DNA from: Alphaproteobacteria bacterium MedPE-SWcel
Lineage (GTDB): Bacteria > Pseudomonadota > Alphaproteobacteria > Rhodobacterales > Rhodobacteraceae
NCBI GenBank assembly: GCA_001874255.1
Contig: MPDC01000002.1
Span: forward strand, 186,001-250,000
Direction of reading: 5' to 3'
Length of the DNA: 64,000 nt
Numbering within the stretch: position 1 is the first letter of the stretch; each line of letters opens with the position of its first letter. Positions 1 through 7,841 of the stretch are shown one piece after another. The position numbers and the translations under genes were made by a program. Below the pieces are notes generated by a model. The model ran no database searches, was not told the origin of the DNA, and was given only the letters and a program-made list of their open reading frames with translations.

Positions 1-1
1 T

Positions 2-1069
2 GACGATACCTCGAGCCTTGGCGATTGGGAGATTGATCCGCGAAAATGGCCCGATGGGCTGACGCCGTTGATTGCCCATGTACAGTCTCTGAATATGGGA
101 TTTGGTCTGTGGTTCGAGCCGGAAATGGTCAACCTCGACAGTGACCTGGCGCGCTCGCACCCGGATTGGATTCTGGGGCCGGCAGACCAGGTCGAGGGCC
201 GGCAGCAGCGGGTATTGAACATGGCGCTGCCAGAGGTCCGGCAGCATTTGTTCGACAAGATCTCTGCGATCCTTGCGACAAACGCCATCGAATACATCAA
301 GTGGGATCACAATCGTCTGCTGCCGATCCCGGATGCGGCGCAGGCCGACGGCACGCTGCGCCTGCTCGGGGAGCTGAGAGACCGGTTCCCGCAGGTCGAG
401 ATCGAAAGCTGCGCATCCGGCGGTGGCCGGATTGACGCGGGCATCCTTGCTCAGACCCAACGGGTCTGGTTGTCGGACAGCAACGACGCGTTGGAGCGGC
501 TGCGTATTCAGCACGATGCTGCCCTGTTGCTGCCCTTGCCGGTGACGGGATCTCATGTGGGGCCGCGCACCTGCCATACCTCCGGGCGGACGATTGACAT
601 GCGCATGCGGGCCTGGGTGGCTGCGCAAAGGCATATGGGGTTCGAGATGGATCCCCGCGAGCTGACAGATGAGGAAGCCCGCGTTCTCGGCAATGTGACC
701 CGCTGGTGGAAACGGCACCGTGACTGGCGCATGACCGCTGATATCCTGCGGCTGGACAGCGCCGATCCGAACATCATTGCCGAACAACAGCTGGCGGCCC
801 GAAAAGACAGGTTTGTCGTCTTTGCCGGAAAGGCGCGATCGTCGCATCAGATCATGCCGCGCCCCTTGCGCCTGACCCAGCTTGATCCGGACGCGACCTA
901 TCGCATCGAACTGATCAACCGGGATGAATTGCATCATCTTTCGCGCGGGCAGACGGCGCTCAAGGACGGGCCTCTGACGCTCAGCGGGCAAATTCTGATG
1001 CAGCAGGGTTTGACTCTGCCCTGGCAATTCCCCGAAACGATCTGGGTGATCGAAGGAGAAAAAATATGA
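2..1069 (+). CDS. Alpha-galactosidase, GH36 family (5' end outside window)
   Basis: This is the C-terminal 355 codons of a glycoside hydrolase family 36 enzyme, which removes terminal alpha-linked galactose from oligosaccharides such as melibiose or raffinose. The open frame runs to the left edge, so the start is missing. Family hallmarks are DDTSSLGDW and FGLWFEPEMVN, followed by the nucleophile Asp in EYIKWDHNR and the acid/base Asp in LSDSNDA. No signal peptide can be judged. The stop overlaps the next start (ATGA, 1066-1069), so it is the upstream part of a galactose operon. An internal TTG at 68 opens a shorter frame but would delete conserved sequence and is not the start. Confidence 0.93.
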   Translation, partial: DDTSSLGDWEIDPRKWPDGLTPLIAHVQSLNMGFGLWFEPEMVNLDSDLARSHPDWILGPADQVEGRQQRVLNMALPEVRQHLFDKISAILATNAIEYIKWDHNRLLPIPDAAQADGTLRLLGELRDRFPQVEIESCASGGGRIDAGILAQTQRVWLSDSNDALERLRIQHDAALLLPLPVTGSHVGPRTCHTSGRTIDMRMRAWVAAQRHMGFEMDPRELTDEEARVLGNVTRWWKRHRDWRMTADILRLDSADPNIIAEQQLAARKDRFVVFAGKARSSHQIMPRPLRLTQLDPDATYRIELINRDELHHLSRGQTALKDGPLTLSGQILMQQGLTLPWQFPETIWVIEGEKI

Positions 1070-2781
1070 CCAAAGATCGCCGCAGCCAAGGCTGGTATGG
1101 CAAATTGGACAAGGACGGCTTTATCCATCGGTCCTGGATGAAAAATCAGGGTTTTCCCGATCATGCCTTTGACGGCCGGCCGATTATCGGGATCTGCAAC
1201 ACCTGGTCCGAACTGACCCCCTGCAACTCCGGGCTGCGCGAACTGGCCGAAGGGGTGAAACGCGGGGTCTGGGAGGCAGGTGGCTTTCCGGTGGAGTTTC
1301 CGGTGATGTCGCTTGGGGAAACCCAGATGAAGCCGACCGCCATGCTGTTTCGCAACCTTCTAGCCATGGATGTGGAGGAATCAATCCGCGCCTATGGTAT
1401 TGACGGGGTCGTGCTGCTGGGCGGCTGCGACAAGACAACCCCCGGTCAGTTGATGGGCGCGGCTTCTGTCGATCTGCCTGCCATCGTTGTTTCTTCCGGG
1501 CCGATGCTGAACGGCAAATACCGAGGTCAGGACATCGGGTCCGGCACTGACGTCTGGAAATTCTCCGAGGCCGTTCGGGCCGGCGAAATGACGCTGAAGG
1601 ACTTCATGAACGCGGAATCGGGCATGAGCCGGTCCAAGGGCGTCTGCATGACGATGGGAACGGCCTCGACCATGGCGTCGTTGGTCGAAGCCATGGGAAT
1701 GTCGCTTCCGACCAACGCGGCCCTGCCAGCCGTGGATGCCCGGCGCATGGCGCTGGCGCATCTGACCGGGAAGCGGATCGTGGAAATGGTCGACGAGGAT
1801 CTGAAGCCTTCGGATGTTCTGACGAAAGAGGCCTTTGAGAACGCCATTCTTGCCAATGCCGCTGTCGGCGGGTCCACCAATGCGGTGGTCCATCTGCTGG
1901 CGCTTGCAGGCCGGGTGGGAATTGACCTCGATCTGAAGGATTTCGAGATCGGCTCTGATATTCCGCTGCTGGTCAATTGCATGCCGTCCGGCAAGTATCT
2001 GATGGAAGATTTCTGTTACGCAGGTGGCGTTCCCGTTGTGCTGAAGCAGCTTCAGGACCACGGCCATCTGCGCGCCGCAACGACCGTCCTCGGAGGCGAT
2101 ATCAGTGTCTATGCTGAGGGTGCGGAATGTTTCAACGGTGATGTGATCCGCAGCTTTGAGGCGCCGGTCAAACCGGCGGCGGGTCTGCGGGTTCTGCGTG
2201 GCAATCTGGCGCCGAACGGGGCCATTGTGAAACCATCGGCCGCCTCTGATCATCTTCTGGAACACGAGGGCGAGGCCTTTGTTTTCGAAAGTATCGAAGA
2301 CATGAAGGCCAATATCGATCGCGCCGATCTTCCGGTGACGCCAGACACCATACTGGTGCTCAAGGGCTGTGGGCCGAAGGGGTATCCCGGCATGCCGGAG
2401 GTCGGAAACATGCCAATCCCGCACAAGCTGGTGACACAGGGTGTCAAGGACATGATCCGGGTGTCCGACGCCCGCATGTCCGGTACCGCTTTTGGGACCG
2501 TGATCCTGCATGTTTCGCCCGAAGCGCAGGCCGGAGGGCCGCTTGCACTTGTGCGCACCGGTGATCGCATTCGCGTCTCCGCGTCAAAGGGCGAACTGGA
2601 GCTTCTGGTCTCAGCCGAAGACCTGGCCACGCGGCAGGCCGAATGGCGTCCGGACCCACCGCATTACACGCGCGGCTACGCGAAACTATATGTCGATCAC
2701 GTCCTGCAGGCTGACAAAGGCGCGGATCTGGATTTCTTGGTGGGCAAAGATACCCGACCGGTCACAAGGGAGAGCCACTGA
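1066..2781 (+). CDS. IlvD/Edd family sugar-acid dehydratase (probable D-galactonate/L-arabinonate dehydratase)
   Basis: The 571-residue protein belongs to the IlvD/Edd Fe-S dehydratases. Cluster-type cysteines are visible in the segments ICNTWSELTPCN, LLGGCDKTTP and SKGVCMTMGTAS, followed by AVGGSTNAVVHLLA and a C-terminal GCGPKGYPGMPE motif. The opening GWYGKLDKDGF resembles the L-arabinonate dehydratase subgroup rather than the valine/isoleucine enzyme IlvD or the 6-phosphogluconate dehydratase Edd. Its position with KDGal kinase and KDPGal aldolase genes indicates that it dehydrates D-galactonate to 2-keto-3-deoxygalactonate. This is inference: the usual D-galactonate dehydratase DgoD is an unrelated enolase-superfamily protein and is not seen here. 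It overlaps the upstream gene by 4 bases. Activity on L-arabinonate or D-fuconate is also possible. Confidence 0.85.
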   Translation: MTKDRRSQGWYGKLDKDGFIHRSWMKNQGFPDHAFDGRPIIGICNTWSELTPCNSGLRELAEGVKRGVWEAGGFPVEFPVMSLGETQMKPTAMLFRNLLAMDVEESIRAYGIDGVVLLGGCDKTTPGQLMGAASVDLPAIVVSSGPMLNGKYRGQDIGSGTDVWKFSEAVRAGEMTLKDFMNAESGMSRSKGVCMTMGTASTMASLVEAMGMSLPTNAALPAVDARRMALAHLTGKRIVEMVDEDLKPSDVLTKEAFENAILANAAVGGSTNAVVHLLALAGRVGIDLDLKDFEIGSDIPLLVNCMPSGKYLMEDFCYAGGVPVVLKQLQDHGHLRAATTVLGGDISVYAEGAECFNGDVIRSFEAPVKPAAGLRVLRGNLAPNGAIVKPSAASDHLLEHEGEAFVFESIEDMKANIDRADLPVTPDTILVLKGCGPKGYPGMPEVGNMPIPHKLVTQGVKDMIRVSDARMSGTAFGTVILHVSPEAQAGGPLALVRTGDRIRVSASKGELELLVSAEDLATRQAEWRPDPPHYTRGYAKLYVDHVLQADKGADLDFLVGKDTRPVTRESH

Positions 2782-2782
2782 C

Positions 2783-3553
2783 ATGGATCTGAACGCAACG
2801 TTTCACGACCTCGAAGGTGCTTCGGTTTTCATAACCGGGGGCGGATCGGGCATTGGCGCGTCCCTGACCGAAGGCTTCTTGCGGCAAGGGGCCAAAGTGG
2901 CCTTTGTCGGACGCTCGGACGCCTCTGGTTTTGTCGAACGGATGGCGGCAGAAACCGGCAATCGGCCACTGTTCATCCAATGTGACATCACCGACATTGC
3001 CGCTTTGAAAAAGGCCACAGCTCAGGCCGCAGACGCGCATGGCCCCATCGGGGTGCTTGTCAACAACGCCGCCAATGACCAGCGCCACGCGACGCTGGAG
3101 GTGGATGAGGATTTCTGGGATTGGTCACAGTCGATCAACCTCAAGGCCTATTTCTTCGCCTGCCAGGCGGTCATTCCGGGCATGCAGGCGCTGGGTGGCG
3201 GTGCGATCATCAACTTCACCTCGATCAGCTACATGATGGGGAACTGCGGCTACCCGGCCTATACTTCGGCCAATTCCGGGATCAACGGACTGAGCCGCAG
3301 CCTTGCCCGGGAGTTCGGTCCGGACCGCATCCGGGTGAACGCGCTGGCGCCAGGTTGGGTGCTCACTGACAAGCAGCTGGATAAATGGGCGACCCCAGAG
3401 GCCCTGGCGGCACATCTGGAGCGGCAATGCCTGAAGGATCATCTTGCGCCGCAGGATATTGTTGAGTCCACACTCTTCCTGGCCTCAAAAACCAGCCGGA
3501 TGATATCGGGGCAGGCCCTGGTGGTGGACGGCGGCGTCGTGGTGTCGGGATGA
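2783..3553 (+). CDS. SDR-family sugar 1-dehydrogenase (probable D-galactose dehydrogenase) with Asn at the catalytic Lys position
   Basis: This is a 256-residue short-chain dehydrogenase. I start it at ATG 2783, one base after the dehydratase stop; a longer frame reaching back to 2510 only mirrors the upstream gene. The Rossmann glycine motif is TGGGSGIGA, NNAAND follows, and the C-terminus carries SGQALVVDGG. Its overall pattern (VLVNNAANDQRH, GGGAIINFTSISY, AREFGPDRIRVNALAPG) is like Caulobacter-type D-xylose dehydrogenase. In the operon it would oxidise galactose to the galactonolactone that the SMP-30 protein hydrolyses. The expected YxxxK reads Tyr160-Thr-Ser-Ala-Asn164, so the canonical catalytic lysine is missing. 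The stop overlaps the kinase start (ATGA). Confidence 0.88.
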   Translation: MDLNATFHDLEGASVFITGGGSGIGASLTEGFLRQGAKVAFVGRSDASGFVERMAAETGNRPLFIQCDITDIAALKKATAQAADAHGPIGVLVNNAANDQRHATLEVDEDFWDWSQSINLKAYFFACQAVIPGMQALGGGAIINFTSISYMMGNCGYPAYTSANSGINGLSRSLAREFGPDRIRVNALAPGWVLTDKQLDKWATPEALAAHLERQCLKDHLAPQDIVESTLFLASKTSRMISGQALVVDGGVVVSG

Positions 3554-4464
3554 CAGAACGCAAAGGCGCCAAAGCTGTGTGGGTTGCGGTCGATTGGGGA
3601 ACGTCGCATTTGCGCGTGTGGCCAATGGCCTCTGACGATACTCCGTTGTGCCGTATCGACTCTGACATGGGCATGGGGGGGCTCGACCCTTCGGCATATG
3701 AATCGACGCTAACAGCCTTGTTAGAGCCGTATTTTACACCCGGCACGGCGTTGGACGTGATATGCTGCGGCATGGCCGGATCGCGCCAGGGCTGGTCCGA
3801 AGCCCCCTATGCAACTGCGCCCTGTCGGCCGCCCTCTCTTGATCTGGCCACCCGCGTCGAAACCTCTGACGCACGGCTGAACGTCTATATCCTGCCCGGG
3901 GTGAAGCAGCATGATCCTGCGGATGTGATGCGCGGCGAGGAAACTCAGATCGCGGGCGCCCTGGCCGCTGATCCCGGGATGGACGGTGTGATCTGCCTGC
4001 CCGGAACCCATACCAAATGGGTGTCTGTCCACAGCGGAGAGATCACCAGCTTTGCCACCTTTCTGACTGGCGAGTTGTTTCAGTTGATCAGCCAGCAATC
4101 GGTCCTGCGCCACACCCTTGCCTCAGGTGGTTGGGACACATCCGCCTTTGAGGCGGGGTGCCGTGCCGCAATCGAGGCCCCGCAGGCGCTCGCGAATGCG
4201 TTGTTCCGGTTGCGGGCCGAAGCGCTCTTGGCAAATCTCGACCCGGTCGAGGCGCGGTCGCGGGCCTCGGGCTATCTGATCGGGCTGGAGATCGAGGACA
4301 TGCGACCGCGGTGGCAGGGAAAGACCGTTGTCCTCGTGGGCGAGAACGAGATTGCCCAGGCCTATGCCGCTGCGCTGGCAACACAGGGGGCCGAGACTGT
4401 TCTGGCGGATGCAGAAGAGTTCACCTTGGCCGGGCTGCGGTCCGCCCGGGCGCAGATCACATGA
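3550..4464 (+). CDS. dgoK: 2-dehydro-3-deoxygalactonokinase
   Basis: The 304-residue protein is a DgoK-family kinase. It phosphorylates 2-keto-3-deoxygalactonate (KDGal) with ATP to KDPGal, the fourth step of the De Ley-Doudoroff pathway in the cytoplasm. The N-terminal phosphate-binding signature is VAVDWGTSHLRVW, followed by CGMAGSRQGW, LPGTHTKWV and the FLTGELF segment, as usual for DgoK. Its length matches the family. It overlaps the dehydrogenase by 4 bases and is followed after 10 bases by the aldolase that consumes its product. The start of interspersed motif copy A (3716) lies inside it and encodes Leu-Leu-Glu-Pro. Confidence 0.95.
   Translation: MTERKGAKAVWVAVDWGTSHLRVWPMASDDTPLCRIDSDMGMGGLDPSAYESTLTALLEPYFTPGTALDVICCGMAGSRQGWSEAPYATAPCRPPSLDLATRVETSDARLNVYILPGVKQHDPADVMRGEETQIAGALAADPGMDGVICLPGTHTKWVSVHSGEITSFATFLTGELFQLISQQSVLRHTLASGGWDTSAFEAGCRAAIEAPQALANALFRLRAEALLANLDPVEARSRASGYLIGLEIEDMRPRWQGKTVVLVGENEIAQAYAAALATQGAETVLADAEEFTLAGLRSARAQIT
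3716..3735 (+). repeat. Interspersed motif, copy A (in dgoK)
   Basis: CCTTGTTAGAGCCGTATTTT; read as Ala-Leu-Leu-Glu-Pro-Tyr-Phe. A CTAACA at 3709 makes a small inverted repeat with its TGTTAG. Compared with the consensus it differs at three positions. Confidence 0.65.
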
Positions 4465-4474
4465 GGATACGACC

Positions 4475-5080
4475 ATGAGCCGAGAGATTATCGCGATCCT
4501 GCGCGGATTGACCCCTGATGAGGCCGTTCCCATCACCGACGCTCTTCTTGAGGCGGGGATCACGCGGATCGAGGTGCCTCTGAACTCGCCGCAGCCGTTT
4601 GACAGTATAGAAAAGATGGTTCGCCACGCGGGCGACCATGCGGTCATCGGCGCCGGAACCGTTCTGGACCTCGCTTCGGTGCGAAGGCTGCAGAACATAG
4701 GCGCCGGGATGGTGGTCTCGCCGGATTGCAACCCTGATGTGATCTCCGAGACGAAAGCGGCGGGCATGTTGTCCTATCCCGGCGTGTTTTCCGCGACCGA
4801 GGCGTTTGCGGCCCTGCGTGCCGGGGCCGATGGGCTCAAGTTTTTTCCGGCCTTCAAGCTGGGGATTGACGGTTTCACGGCGCTCAGGGCCGTGTTGCCG
4901 CGCTCTGTTGCGACCTATGCCGTTGGTGGCGTCGCGGCCGAGGATTTCGCCGATTGGTTGGCTGCGGGCATCACCGGGTTCGGGATCGGCTCCTCGCTCT
5001 ACAAACCCGGCCAAAGCGCGCAAGAGGTGTCGGCCAGCGCCCTCCGGCATGTTGCGGCCTACGATGCGGTTGTCCAATGA
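4475..5080 (+). CDS. dgoA: 2-dehydro-3-deoxy-6-phosphogalactonate aldolase
   Basis: This 201-residue class I aldolase of the KDPG/KHG family cleaves KDPGal to pyruvate and D-glyceraldehyde 3-phosphate. The start is ATG 4475, giving MSREIIAILRGLTPDEA; an in-frame ATG at 4328 lies inside dgoK and would add non-homologous residues. Motifs are AILRGL near the N-terminus, VIGAGTVLD, and the Schiff-base lysine in GLKFFPAFKLG. The C-terminal GIGSSLYKPG phosphate-binding loop is present. It sits directly behind dgoK and overlaps the lactonase start (ATGA at 5077), so kinase and aldolase are translated together. Confidence 0.95.
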   Translation: MSREIIAILRGLTPDEAVPITDALLEAGITRIEVPLNSPQPFDSIEKMVRHAGDHAVIGAGTVLDLASVRRLQNIGAGMVVSPDCNPDVISETKAAGMLSYPGVFSATEAFAALRAGADGLKFFPAFKLGIDGFTALRAVLPRSVATYAVGGVAAEDFADWLAAGITGFGIGSSLYKPGQSAQEVSASALRHVAAYDAVVQ

Positions 5081-5922
5081 GCACAGAGGTCTACAGTTCC
5101 GTCCCATGCACATTGGGAGAAGGCCCCCTCTGGCACCCGCTGCGGCAGCAATTGTTCTGGTTCGATATACTCGGCAAGAGAATGCTGTCGGTGGACGGTG
5201 GCGAGGACCGTATCTGGCAGTTTGACGAATGTGTCTCGGCCGCTGGGTGGCTGGATCGGGACCGGCTCTTTATGGCCAGCGAAACCGGCCTCTGGACGTT
5301 TGACCTTGGCACCGAAACCCGGACATTGGTCTGCCCTTTGGAGGCCGATAATCCTGTGACGCGATCCAATGACGGGCGGGCCGATCCCTGGGGTGGGTTC
5401 TGGATCGGGACCATGGGGTTTGCGGCCGAACCCGGAGCCGGATCGATCTATCGCTTCTACAAAGGAGAGCTGCGCAGATTGGTGCCGGATGTAACGATCT
5501 CGAACGCGATCTGTTTCCCGGCGGATCGAAGCTGTGCCTATTACACCGACACCGCGATCGGCAAAATCATGTGCCAGCCTCTCGATGCGCGGGATGGCTG
5601 GCCATCGGGCGCAGCAGAAGTGTTCCTGGACCTCAGCGCCGAAGAATTCGGCGCGGACGGTGCCGTTGTCGATTGCGACGGTAACCTCTGGAATGCGCAA
5701 TGGGGGGCTGGACGGGTGGCTTGCTACAGCCCCGAGGGCGCCTTGTTAGAAACTGTTTCTGCGCCCACTCCCCAAACCTCATGCCCGGCCTTTGGCGGGG
5801 AGGACATGGCGACGCTCTTCATCACGACGGCGGCAGAAGGCAGAGAGCCCGGACTTGCCGGACAGACCTTCATGTCGGCTACGGGCGCGACGGGTCAACG
5901 TGAACATCAGGTAGTACTGTGA
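5077..5922 (+). CDS. SMP-30/gluconolactonase family sugar lactonase (probable galactonolactonase)
   Basis: This 281-residue six-bladed beta-propeller lactonase belongs to the SMP-30/regucalcin family. I choose ATG 5077 in the ATGA overlap with dgoA, which gives the family-typical beginning with CTLGEGPLW. Metal ligands are visible: Glu in LGEGPLW, Asn in SNDGRADPWGGFWIGTM and Asp in GADGAVVDCDGNLW. It would open D-galactono-1,4- or 1,5-lactone to D-galactonate, linking the SDR dehydrogenase to the IlvD-like dehydratase. Substrate is inferred from the neighbours; gluconolactone or arabinonolactone cannot be excluded. It contains interspersed motif copy B (5741-5760) near its C-terminus. Confidence 0.9.
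   Translation: MSTEVYSSVPCTLGEGPLWHPLRQQLFWFDILGKRMLSVDGGEDRIWQFDECVSAAGWLDRDRLFMASETGLWTFDLGTETRTLVCPLEADNPVTRSNDGRADPWGGFWIGTMGFAAEPGAGSIYRFYKGELRRLVPDVTISNAICFPADRSCAYYTDTAIGKIMCQPLDARDGWPSGAAEVFLDLSAEEFGADGAVVDCDGNLWNAQWGAGRVACYSPEGALLETVSAPTPQTSCPAFGGEDMATLFITTAAEGREPGLAGQTFMSATGATGQREHQVVL
5741..5760 (+). repeat. Interspersed motif, copy B (in the lactonase gene)
   Basis: CCTTGTTAGAAACTGTTTCT; read as Leu-Leu-Glu-Thr-Val-Ser. Here the right half is a perfect palindrome (5748-5760) and GGGCGC/GCGCCC flank it as inverted repeats (5736-5741, 5761-5766). Confidence 0.72.
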
Positions 5923-5929
5923 GGCCACT

Positions 5930-7837
5930 ATGAAACGCACCCTTGGAACCTGCTACTATCCGGAGCATTGGCCACAAGAGATCTGGGACGAAGATGCCAC
6001 CCGCATGGCGGAGGCAGGGCTGACCTGGGTCCGTATCGGGGAGTTCTCCTGGTCCAAGCTGGAACCCTCGCCGGAAGAGCTGTGTTGGGACTGGCTCGAT
6101 CAGTCGATCGAGAGCCTCGGCTCAAAAGGCTTGAAAGTCGTTCTTGGCACGCCGACGGCAACCCCCCCCCGATGGATGACAGAGCGCCATCCCGACATGT
6201 TTGCCGTGGATGAAAACGGGCATGTCCGGGGCTTTGGCTCACGTCGGCATTATTGCTTCAGTCATCAGGGATATTTCGCCGAAAGCCAGCGCATCACCCG
6301 GTTGATGGCCGAGCGCTACGGCGCAAATCCGCATGTGGCGGCATGGCAGACGGACAATGAATACGGCTGCCACGATACGGTTGTCAGCTATTCTGACGCT
6401 GCGGGGTATGCGTTTCAAACCTGGCTGCAGCAGACCTTTTCCGGCGATATTGAGGCGCTCAACCGTGCCTGGGGCAATGTCTTTTGGTCAATGGAGTACC
6501 GGAGTTTCTCCGAGGTGGGGTTGCCCAATCTCACGGTGACGGAACCCAATCCGGCGCATGTTCTGGCCTTCAAACGCTTCAGCTCTGATCAGGCTGTGGC
6601 CTTCAACCGGGCGCAGGTCGACATCATCAAGGAGTACAGCCAGGCGCCCGTTGCCCATAACTACATGGGACGCGTCACGGATTTCGACCATTTCAAGGTT
6701 GGCTCCGATCTGGAGATTGCAAGTTGGGACAGCTACCCGCTGGGGTTTCTCGAAGACCGCGCGGGCGCGACCGTTGCGGAACAACAGAAGTTCTCGCGGC
6801 AGGGCGACCCTGATTTCCAAGCGCTGCACCATGACCTGTATCGCGCTGTCGGTCGGGGGAGATGGTGGGTGATGGAGCAACAGCCGGGCCCTGTGAACTG
6901 GGCGCCATACAACCCATCGCCGCTGCCGGGCATGGTGCGGTTGTGGACCTGGGAAGCGTTTGCCCATGGCGCGGAGGCTGTGTGTTATTTCCGGTGGCGT
7001 CAGGCGCCCTTTGCGCAGGAGCAATTGCATGCCGGGATGCTGCGCCCCGACAGCCAGGACGCCCCGGCCATCGTCGAGGCGCGTCAGGTTGCGAAGGAGC
7101 TGCAGGAGGCGCAGGATGTTCAGCCCGCCCAGGCTGACGTCGCCATTATGTTTGACTACGACGCGGACTGGGCCTGGTCGACGCAACCCCATGGGGCGGG
7201 GCTCAGCTACTTTGGCTTGATCCTTGACTATTACAAGGCGCTGCGCAGAGCCGGCCTGACCATTGATATCTTGCCACCGGACCGGCGGGACTTTTCCGGA
7301 TACCGCATGGTGCTTGTTCCCGGAATGATGCATGTGCCCGATGATCTGAAAACGGCATTGGCAGATTGCAGCGCCGAGGTTTTGCTCGGGCCACGAACGG
7401 GGGCGCGGGATCAGCATTTCAATATGCCCACGACACCACTTCCGCCTGCGTTTCCGAATTTCGACGTCACCGTGTCGCGGCTTGAGAGCTTCCGGCCCGA
7501 CTTGCCCCGACCCTTGGTTGGTGGCGGAGCGGCAATACGGTATCAGGAAGAGTTGGAAAGCGGTGCCGAAGTTGTCTTGCGATCAGAGGCAGGCGCGAAA
7601 GTCGCCGTTCGCAGCGGTCGGTTGATGTATTGTGGCAGTTGGCTCGATGCTGAGGGTATGGATCGGTTGATTGCGATCGCTGCCGAGGCGGCGGGTCTGG
7701 CGTTGCGTATGCTCCCCGAGGGGGTGCGAACCCGCCGCACCGCGACGGAGGAGTTCTGGTTCAACCACTGCGCCGAGCCCGTCGAAACCGAAGTGGGCCT
7801 GATCCAGGCGGCCGGAGTGGTGCGCAGGCCGATTTGA
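5930..7837 (+). CDS. Beta-galactosidase, GH42 family
   Basis: The 635-residue protein is a glycoside hydrolase family 42 beta-galactosidase. It starts with the family's CYYPEHWPQEIWDEDATRM, and contains the acid/base Glu in WQTDNEYGCH and the nucleophile Glu in VMEQQPGPVNW. The TIM barrel covers roughly residues 1-380, followed by the trimerisation (DJ-1-like) domain with DYDADWAW and RRAGLTIDILP. There is no signal peptide, so cytoplasmic hydrolysis of imported beta-galactosides is likely. It is the last gene of the operon, 7 bases after the lactonase, and its stop faces radC 4 bases away. A run of nine C (6162-6170) lies in the conserved TATPPRWM codons. Confidence 0.95.
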   Translation: MKRTLGTCYYPEHWPQEIWDEDATRMAEAGLTWVRIGEFSWSKLEPSPEELCWDWLDQSIESLGSKGLKVVLGTPTATPPRWMTERHPDMFAVDENGHVRGFGSRRHYCFSHQGYFAESQRITRLMAERYGANPHVAAWQTDNEYGCHDTVVSYSDAAGYAFQTWLQQTFSGDIEALNRAWGNVFWSMEYRSFSEVGLPNLTVTEPNPAHVLAFKRFSSDQAVAFNRAQVDIIKEYSQAPVAHNYMGRVTDFDHFKVGSDLEIASWDSYPLGFLEDRAGATVAEQQKFSRQGDPDFQALHHDLYRAVGRGRWWVMEQQPGPVNWAPYNPSPLPGMVRLWTWEAFAHGAEAVCYFRWRQAPFAQEQLHAGMLRPDSQDAPAIVEARQVAKELQEAQDVQPAQADVAIMFDYDADWAWSTQPHGAGLSYFGLILDYYKALRRAGLTIDILPPDRRDFSGYRMVLVPGMMHVPDDLKTALADCSAEVLLGPRTGARDQHFNMPTTPLPPAFPNFDVTVSRLESFRPDLPRPLVGGGAAIRYQEELESGAEVVLRSEAGAKVAVRSGRLMYCGSWLDAEGMDRLIAIAAEAAGLALRMLPEGVRTRRTATEEFWFNHCAEPVETEVGLIQAAGVVRRPI

Positions 7838-7841
7838 AGTG

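Noticed and set aside
74-95. A further interspersed motif copy on the minus strand (AGAGACTGT core) in the GH36 gene
   Set aside because: Only nine core bases match and the flanks differ; it was not counted. A similar weak match near 18488-18507 was also left out.
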